A stretch of DNA of 64,000 nucleotides from Intestinimonas aquisgranensis (GTDB lineage: Bacteria; Bacillota; Clostridia; Oscillospirales; Oscillospiraceae). Shown here one piece after another: positions 59,056 to 64,000 of the stretch. Numbering within the stretch: position 1 is the first letter of the stretch; every line of letters starts with the position of its first letter. Made by a program: the position numbers and the translations under genes. The stretch spans positions 22,262-86,261 of the forward strand of contig JAJEQY010000006.1 of assembly GCA_020687605.1 (NCBI GenBank), given 5' to 3'. The notes beneath the pieces were generated by a model. That model had not been told where the DNA came from and did no database searches. It saw only the letters and a program-made list of their open reading frames with translations.

Positions 59056-59646
59056 TCAGCTGGCCTCGATGATCTTGATCTGGCTGGCGGAGAGTCCGGT
59101 CTCCTCCATGACGATCTCGCTGATCTTGGCTGTGTCCGTCTGGGAGAGGGGCTGTGCGTTGTTGGAGACCACCACGCTGATGCTGTCCTCGCTGAGGAAT
59201 GCCACGCAGTCAGCATACCCCTTGGCGGTGACCAAATTCTCGATGTTGGCCTCGGCCAGGGTGAAGGCTGCCATGGACTGGATGGCCTCATTGGCCTGAT
59301 CCACTGAAGCCTGGTCAGCCTTCTCATCGGCCGCCGCCTCCTGGAGGAGCGACAGTGCGCTGTCCCTTGCCTGCTGCCGGTTGAGCCGGGCGCTGTCAAA
59401 GTAGCTACTGGAGCTCTCCCCAGACGCCGTTGCCTCCTCATCGCCGGATACGGTGGACACCGGCGCCGTCTCCGAGAGCAGTGGGTCCTCCGCCTGTCCG
59501 CCTACAAGGGCCGCCTCCCCCAGCACCTTTCCTGTGTCGGTGGAGCCCTCCATGCCCTCCTGGCTGTAAGACCAGTTCAGATAGACCGCGGCACACACAA
59601 AGAGTACGATGGCGGCCACCACTGCGTTCCGTTTCCAAAGTTTCAT
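59056..59646 (-). CDS. spoIIIAH: Stage III sporulation protein AH
   Basis: SpoIIIAH sits in the mother-cell membrane and joins forespore SpoIIQ (or its clostridial equivalent) to form the engulfment channel. The 196-residue protein has one membrane helix (7-26), a variable linker and the C-terminal ring-building (YscJ/FliF-like) domain from about residue 85, with FTLAEANIENLVTAKGY and VSNNAQPLSQTDTAKI. The ATG follows GGAGGAAAC. It is the last gene of spoIIIA. Confidence 0.95.
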   Translation of the reverse strand: MKLWKRNAVVAAIVLFVCAAVYLNWSYSQEGMEGSTDTGKVLGEAALVGGQAEDPLLSETAPVSTVSGDEEATASGESSSSYFDSARLNRQQARDSALSLLQEAAADEKADQASVDQANEAIQSMAAFTLAEANIENLVTAKGYADCVAFLSEDSISVVVSNNAQPLSQTDTAKISEIVMEETGLSASQIKIIEAS

Positions 59647-59661
59647 TCTAATGTTTCCTCC

Positions 59662-60195
59662 TTACTTACCTTTACAGATCGAGATCTTATCAGCGCCCAG
59701 ACCGGTGAGGTCGGACACCGCCTCTGCCAGCCGCAGCTGTACCGTGGGATCGTCCCCGCCCTGGCAGACCACTACCGCTCCCTGAAACTGAGGTGCCAGC
59801 TGTTGAAGCGCCACCGCCTCCTCCCGTCCGGATCCGCCGGAGATCACCACCGTGGTCCGCTCTTCTGAGCTGTCCCCGTCCCGGTCCGATACCGCCACAT
59901 CCTGGGCCAGGACCTGCCTGGCACCTGTGCGGAGCGTGAGGGCCACCGTCACCTCCCCCGCTCCGTCGATCTTCGAGAGGGTCGCCTCCAGCTTCTCCTC
60001 CAGCTCGTCGACTGAGAAGGCAAACTCCGCCGCGCTTCCGGATTCTGTAGTGGCGTTCTGCGCGCCTCCTCCCGGTGAGGTCGGCAGCAGCAAGAGGAGC
60101 AGTCCCGCTGCCAGCACCAACAAAATGAACTTATACTTCTCCAGGGCGGTTGTCAGCTTTTTGACCGCCGCGGCGGCTCGTTCCGCCCCCATCAT
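59662..60195 (-). CDS. spoIIIAG: Stage III sporulation protein AG
   Basis: SpoIIIAG forms the large ring of the feeding-tube complex. The 177-residue protein has an N-terminal membrane helix (about 24-41, FILLVLAAGLLLLLL) and a ring-building domain with GAGEVTVALTLRTG and GVVVVCQGG-type strands ending in LTGLGADKISICKG. The start overlaps the spoIIIAF stop (ATGA). A 15-base gap precedes spoIIIAH. Confidence 0.95.
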   Translation of the reverse strand: MMGAERAAAAVKKLTTALEKYKFILLVLAAGLLLLLLPTSPGGGAQNATTESGSAAEFAFSVDELEEKLEATLSKIDGAGEVTVALTLRTGARQVLAQDVAVSDRDGDSSEERTTVVISGGSGREEAVALQQLAPQFQGAVVVCQGGDDPTVQLRLAEAVSDLTGLGADKISICKGK

Positions 60196-60683
60196 TCTTC
60201 CTCGCCTCCGCTCTCATAGGTCTGCTGCTCCGCTGGGATGGCCAGATCGGCCTCGATCCGCCGGGACAGCAGGGCCTGTTCCTCCTGGGTCATATCACCC
60301 CGCACCACCACCGATGCCGGGTAAGGCACACCGTTTTCTTCCACAGCGCAGGTAACCTGGACCTCCTGGCATGAAATACCCAACTCCTCTGCCTTGTCCA
60401 GAATATATGCGCCGGTCTCCTCTCCTATGATGGATTTCATCATGTCCAGCCCCGCCTCCTCCGCCGCGGGGACTGCCTCCGCTTCCAGACGGATAGAAGA
60501 AGACGAGAGAACCGCCAGATCGACCTCCAGCACCGGCTTTACCACCGCCGCCAGCAGCAGCAGACCGCCGGCCAGGCGGCCGATCTTCCGCACTGTTCCT
60601 CCAGCCATCAGGCTGTCCGCCAGAGCGACAATGATGGCGGCGCAGGTGACCCCGGTGAGCCATTGACGCAGCAGTTCCATCAT
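60192..60683 (-). CDS. spoIIIAF: Stage III sporulation protein AF
   Basis: This 163-residue protein has two N-terminal membrane helices (about 10-26 and 36-54) and a C-terminal extracytoplasmic domain with the ring-building-like fold; EEAGLDMMKSII and ILDKAEELGI are family-like. It overlaps spoIIIAE and spoIIIAG by four bases at each end (ATGA type). Confidence 0.92.
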   Translation of the reverse strand: MMELLRQWLTGVTCAAIIVALADSLMAGGTVRKIGRLAGGLLLLAAVVKPVLEVDLAVLSSSSIRLEAEAVPAAEEAGLDMMKSIIGEETGAYILDKAEELGISCQEVQVTCAVEENGVPYPASVVVRGDMTQEEQALLSRRIEADLAIPAEQQTYESGGEEE

Positions 60684-61783
60684 GGCGACGACATGGAAAC
60701 CGCCGACACCATGGACACCAGGAGCAGCAGGGCGGAGGCTCCTGTCATCCCCAGCACCAGTCCAAAGGCGCTTCCAATCTGGTCGATGAGCCCGGCCACC
60801 CTGCCGTCGGCCACGGTGGCCGCCAGGGCGCCGGTGAGCTTATAGGTAAGATAATGGATGCCCAGCTGGAGGAAGGGCACCAGGCAGATGGACAAGATGG
60901 TCAGCATCCCAAAGACTCCCACCGCGTTTTTCAGCACACCCGCCCCGGCCAGCACAGTCTCTGCCGCATCGGAGAGGATGCCGCCCACCACAGGCACCAT
61001 ACTGGACACCGTAAAGCGAGCCGCCTTCACAGCCACGGCATCAGCGGTGCCGGCCACCACACCGCTGACGGTGAGGTAGCCCACATAGGTGAGGAGCAAG
61101 ATGGTGAGCACCATAGTCACCACCCACTTCAGCACCCCGGCCAGGCGCTTAAGGCCCTCGTTGCCCACCGCCGCACAGGCTGCGCAGGCGGCGATGTAAC
61201 CGTAGGTCAAGGGCAGCAGAAAGCCGTTGATGACGGTAAGCAGCAGATTGGAAAAGAGCATGGCGGCAAACTGCCGGGCCGCCGCACCGCCGGGCGAGCC
61301 GCCCAGCGCGGTGGCCGCGGCCATGGTGGGCAGCAGGATCTGCCCAAAGGTCTCCATCCGCTCCAAAGTCTCCCGTCCCATACCGATGAGGGAATTGGCG
61401 TCACTGACGGCGATGACCGTGATGGCAGCGGCCGCCGCCATAGGCACCACCTGAAGGCCGATCCCCTCCCCCGCCGTCTCCCATGTCCCTTGGGCGAGAG
61501 AGGCCAGGAGCACCACCGCCAGCAGCAGCACCCCGCTGCGCGCTGCCTTGCGGATCACTCCGCCGGCGGAAGCCTGTCCCTCCTCCAGAATGCCCTGCAG
61601 CCCGTCATCCAGGTCCACCCCGGCCACGTCGGTCCCAGGCCCATATTCCCCGGCGGCATCCGAGAGCCCATCCAGCCCAAGAGCTTCCGACTGCTCTGCC
61701 AAAAGCTCCTCCGACGCCGCCGATGCCCCGGTGAAGGTCAACAGAAGGCAGAGGAGCAGCATACACATCCGTTTCATTTCCAT
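60680..61783 (-). CDS. spoIIIAE: Stage III sporulation protein AE
   Basis: This 367-residue polytopic membrane protein has a signal peptide (residues 4-23, ending GASA), then multiple hydrophobic segments from about 85 to 360. The segments QFAAMLFSNLLLTVINGFLLPLTYGYIAA and SSMVPVVGGILSDAAETVLAG are characteristic. It is the membrane core of the spoIIIA complex. It overlaps spoIIIAF by four bases. Confidence 0.95.
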   Translation of the reverse strand: MEMKRMCMLLLCLLLTFTGASAASEELLAEQSEALGLDGLSDAAGEYGPGTDVAGVDLDDGLQGILEEGQASAGGVIRKAARSGVLLLAVVLLASLAQGTWETAGEGIGLQVVPMAAAAAITVIAVSDANSLIGMGRETLERMETFGQILLPTMAAATALGGSPGGAAARQFAAMLFSNLLLTVINGFLLPLTYGYIAACAACAAVGNEGLKRLAGVLKWVVTMVLTILLLTYVGYLTVSGVVAGTADAVAVKAARFTVSSMVPVVGGILSDAAETVLAGAGVLKNAVGVFGMLTILSICLVPFLQLGIHYLTYKLTGALAATVADGRVAGLIDQIGSAFGLVLGMTGASALLLLVSMVSAVSMSSP

Positions 61784-61795
61784 CCACGTCCTTTT

Positions 61796-62182
61796 TCACA
61801 GCAGTCCTGTCACCATGGTAAGCACTGTCTCCAGCAGAGGCAGTGCGGCACACAGGGCACAGGCCGCCCCCGCCGTCTCTACAAAGGCGGCGATGCCGCT
61901 CTCCTCGGCATCCCGGCACAGCTCCGCCGCAAGCCTCGTAAGGATGGCAATACCGGTGGTCTTGACCACCGGTGCCACCACCGCCGGGGAGAGACCCGCC
62001 GTATCGGAGAGCAGGTCCATGAGGTCCCGCACCGCCGAGAGCGCGTCCAGGGAGGCGCTGAGCAGAATGGCACCCGCCACCATGGCCAGCACCAGTCCCA
62101 GTTCGGCCGCCCCCTTGCGGACCACTGCGGCGCACAGGGCTGCCGTCACCGCGATGGCGGCCAGTCTCAGCATATCCGGCAT
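61796..62182 (-). CDS. spoIIIAD: Stage III sporulation protein AD
   Basis: This 128-residue protein has three to four membrane helices, and the segments VAPVVKTTGIAILTRLAAELCRDAEESGIAAFVETAGA match the family. A recognisable ribosome-binding site is lacking, and the start is 6 bases after spoIIIAC ends, so reinitiation is likely. Confidence 0.94.
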   Translation of the reverse strand: MPDMLRLAAIAVTAALCAAVVRKGAAELGLVLAMVAGAILLSASLDALSAVRDLMDLLSDTAGLSPAVVAPVVKTTGIAILTRLAAELCRDAEESGIAAFVETAGAACALCAALPLLETVLTMVTGLL

Positions 62183-62188
62183 AACTGA

Positions 62189-62383
62189 TCACAGCCCGAA
62201 GAGGTCCTTGACCAGCGTGAAGAGGTCGCTGATCTCCTGGACCACCATCATGAGTACCACCACCAGCCCCGCCAGAGTGGTCATTGTGGCCTGCTCATCC
62301 CGTCCAGACCGAATGAGCACCTGATTGAGCACGGACACCAGGATGCCGATGGCGGCAATCTTGAAAATGAGGTCAACATTCAT
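62189..62383 (-). CDS. spoIIIAC: Stage III sporulation protein AC
   Basis: This 64-residue protein has two membrane helices, with MNVDLIFKIAAIGI at the N-terminus and DEQATMTTLAGLVVVL before the second helix, the usual length and form. GGAAGGACC precedes the ATG. Confidence 0.95.
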   Translation of the reverse strand: MNVDLIFKIAAIGILVSVLNQVLIRSGRDEQATMTTLAGLVVVLMMVVQEISDLFTLVKDLFGL

Positions 62384-62429
62384 GGTCCTTCCACTTCCCC
62401 GCTCCTATATCGTGATAGTACACCGCCCA

Positions 62430-62945
62430 TCAAAGCAGCAAAATAGCCAGCATGGCCCCGGATCCCACCCCCAGGGCGGTGTAGACCCTGCTCAGCCGTC
62501 GACGGTCCTCCTCGGCCCGTGCCAGGTAGACGGTGAGTTCCCGCTCCGCGCGTTCCAGGGCCGCCAGCTGATCGTCGGCATCGTATCGTCCAAGCACTTG
62601 GCCCAGCTCCCGTAATATGGCCCGCTCCGGCTCCGCCAGCAGCAGTTCCGGCTCCTCTTCCACCGCCTGGGTCCAGATCTGCCCAAAGGTCCGCTCCCCC
62701 AGCTCTTCCAAATGGTCCCGGCAGCGGGCAAAGAGGTAGCGGGCCGGTGCTCCGGCCTGTCGGGCCGTCCGCTCCATTAGCTCCGGCATGGCAGTGCGCC
62801 GAAAAGAGAGCTCGCGGCCGAGAACCTCCAGGCCGCCCACCAGGGAACGCAGGGTCTTCACCCGGTCGCGCAGCTGTCCGGCGGCACACAGTCCCAGAGC
62901 GGACGCCCCTGCCGTCAGCAGCAGGGCACCCACCAGCTTCAGCAC
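62430..62945 (-). CDS. spoIIIAB: Stage III sporulation protein AB
   Basis: This 171-residue protein has an N-terminal membrane helix (3-22) and a C-terminal one (about 155-171) around a helical domain with ELSFRRTAMPELMERTA and YDADDQLAALERAERELT. The start is GTG, with GGGGAGG three bases upstream and a second GGAGG further off, and it overlaps the end of spoIIIAA by seven bases. The longer upstream frame reads through spoIIIAA and is rejected. Confidence 0.93.
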   Translation of the reverse strand: MLKLVGALLLTAGASALGLCAAGQLRDRVKTLRSLVGGLEVLGRELSFRRTAMPELMERTARQAGAPARYLFARCRDHLEELGERTFGQIWTQAVEEEPELLLAEPERAILRELGQVLGRYDADDQLAALERAERELTVYLARAEEDRRRLSRVYTALGVGSGAMLAILLL

Positions 62946-63883
62946 GGTCCTCCCCCCTCCAACGGCACCAGAGTCCAGCGGCGGTCCCCGCCCTGTCCCG
63001 TCAGCACCACCGCCTGGGAAAGGACACCCTGATGGACCAGCCGCCGGAATACAGGGCGCCGAAGGAGGTCCTCCGCGCTGGCGGCATGAGCGGTGCACAG
63101 CAAAGCCACCCCGCAGCCCGCCGCCTCCTCCAGAGCGGCGGCGTCCTCAGGGCCTGCCACCTCATCCGCCGCCAACACCTGGGGATTCATGGCCCGCAGC
63201 AGCATCACCAGGGCGGCGGCCTTGGGGCAGCCGTCCAGTACGTCGGTATGGGCGCCCAGGTCGTTCATGGGAAGGCCGTCGTACATAGCGGCCAGCTCCC
63301 CACGCTCATCGGCCACCCCAACTCGCAGGGGCGGACCTTCGATGCCGTCGGACAGGCGGCGGATCAAATCTCGAAGAAGGGTGGTCTTGCCGCCCCCCGG
63401 CGGGGACAGGATCACAGTACCTCCAGACCTGCCGCCATCCCGCAGTAGGGGACGCACCCCCGCCGCGGCGCCAGGCACCTCCCTGGCCACCCGGATGGAG
63501 AGGGACGACAGGGTCCCCATGGTGCGGATTACGCCGTTTTCACACACCGCGCTGCCGCACAGCCCCACCCGGTGACCACCGCGGACCGTTACAAATCCAT
63601 CCCGGACCCTGTCCAGCACAGCGTGGGTGGAGGCCTGTGTGGCTACCTCCAGCACCATACGGAGGTCCTCACATACCACGGGCCGGTCCTCACAGCCGGG
63701 CAGACGTATCTCCCCCTCCGGCAGCACCGCCGTGGGGGAACGTCCCGCCCGGAGCCGCAGCTCCTCCGCCCGAGCCTTGTCCCATTCCGTCAGCCGCTCC
63801 GCCCCCTGCCGCAGCTCCCAGGGCAGCAGCGCCGCCACTTGAGAAAAACGCTCCGCGGCCGGTTCCATTCTGGGTACCAACAT
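62939..63883 (-). CDS. spoIIIAA: Stage III sporulation protein AA (ATPase)
   Basis: SpoIIIAA is the secretion-type ATPase of the channel, made in the mother cell. The 314-residue protein has Walker A PPGGGKTT (161-168), DERGELAAMY and a Walker B-like LAADEVAGPEDA. The ATG at 63883 is preferred, although AAAGGAG lies 18 bases upstream with the purine-rich GAGGGG closer; an ATG at 63868 is possible. It heads the eight-gene spoIIIA operon, all present in standard order AA-AB-AC-AD-AE-AF-AG-AH. Confidence 0.95.
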   Translation of the reverse strand: MLVPRMEPAAERFSQVAALLPWELRQGAERLTEWDKARAEELRLRAGRSPTAVLPEGEIRLPGCEDRPVVCEDLRMVLEVATQASTHAVLDRVRDGFVTVRGGHRVGLCGSAVCENGVIRTMGTLSSLSIRVAREVPGAAAGVRPLLRDGGRSGGTVILSPPGGGKTTLLRDLIRRLSDGIEGPPLRVGVADERGELAAMYDGLPMNDLGAHTDVLDGCPKAAALVMLLRAMNPQVLAADEVAGPEDAAALEEAAGCGVALLCTAHAASAEDLLRRPVFRRLVHQGVLSQAVVLTGQGGDRRWTLVPLEGGGPC

Positions 63884-63918
63884 GACTTTCCAGCACCCCT
63901 CTCCTTTGCAGATGTTCC

Positions 63919-63947
63919 ATTCTATGAGGGGTCGTCCGCGCCTATGA
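63919..63947 (-). promoter_or_regulatory. SigE-type promoter of the spoIIIA operon
   Basis: On the minus strand TCATAGG (63947-63941), a 14-base spacer and CATAGAAT (63926-63919) match the mother-cell SigE consensus (KMATATT, CATACAHT) at 5 of 7 and 7 of 8 positions. It lies about 36 bases before the spoIIIAA start. spoIIIA is a known SigE operon in Bacillus. Confidence 0.7.
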
Positions 63948-63973
63948 CTGCCCGTCCAAAATCTTTTCAGACG

Positions 63974-64000
63974 CAAAAAGCGTGCGGCTGAAAGCCGCAC
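63974..64000 (-). terminator. Terminator of the gene upstream of spoIIIAA
   Basis: A perfect 8-bp stem (63982-63989 with 63993-64000) and, on the minus strand, CTTTTT sit at the window edge. It would end a gene lying beyond 64000; the stem may continue outside the window. Confidence 0.65.

Overview
The window looks like core chromosome of a GC-rich, spore-forming Firmicute of the Oscillospiraceae (Clostridial cluster IV, the Flavonifractor / Pseudoflavonifractor / Lawsonibacter neighbourhood). This is inferred from the complete spoIIIA operon, spoVAD-spoVAE, T-box leaders, AddAB instead of RecBCD, SLH-anchored surface proteins and the gene order spoIIIA / Asp23 / nusB / xseAB / ispA / dxs / tlyA / nadK / argR / recN. 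Nearly every base is coding or an identifiable signal. I see no transposase, integrase, CRISPR array or broken gene.

Layout. 1-840: a lone XRE regulator next to the 3' end of guaA, possibly the edge of an integrated element. 844-7657 (minus): guaA, then carA-carB plus an unknown membrane protein. 7839-14149: a metallophosphoesterase, an SLH surface protein of mixed base composition, a DUF421/DUF4363 pair and a surface 5'-nucleotidase with SLH domains. 14214-15803: nrdR, a 36-residue charged peptide behind a forespore-type promoter, and a collagen-like protein. 15875-17925: leuA with a leucine T-box. 18051-18990: a BI-1 family membrane protein and tRNA-Gln(CUG). 19208-26700 (minus): dgt-dnaG-rpoD-nudix, then hflX-yigZ, a flavin reductase-like gene and rpmE. 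26845-35420 (minus): guaB, addB and addA. 35395-38316: an acyl-ACP thioesterase, a cysteine-rich protein and spoVAD-spoVAE. 38361-41055 (minus): a SpoIID/LytB protein and queA. 41309-44232 (plus): asd, dapA and dapB of the lysine/diaminopimelate pathway. 44279-47914 (minus): an AI-2E family permease and a tyrosine T-box operon (zinc ribbon, NUDIX, tyrS). 47911-58393 (minus): a run of closely packed genes from nusB to a YcxB-like gene. 58561-63947 (minus): an Asp23 gene and spoIIIAA-AH behind a SigE-type promoter.

How the genes work together. Much of the window is nucleotide supply (guaA, guaB, carAB, dgt, nrdR), replication, transcription and repair (dnaG, rpoD, addAB, recN, xseAB, nusB), amino acid and cell-wall precursors (leuA, asd-dapA-dapB), isoprenoids (dxs, ispA) and sporulation (spoIIIA, spoVA, candidate spore-coat and forespore genes). 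Regulation can be read in several places: two T-boxes whose specifier codons (CUG, UAC) match the genes they control, consensus SigA promoters, a SigE-type promoter before spoIIIA and a SigG-type promoter before the small peptide. I found no clearly new multi-gene system. The most interesting items are the forespore-type micro-gene, the collagen-like protein, the tyrosine T-box operon in which tyrS is last, and the mosaic SLH protein.
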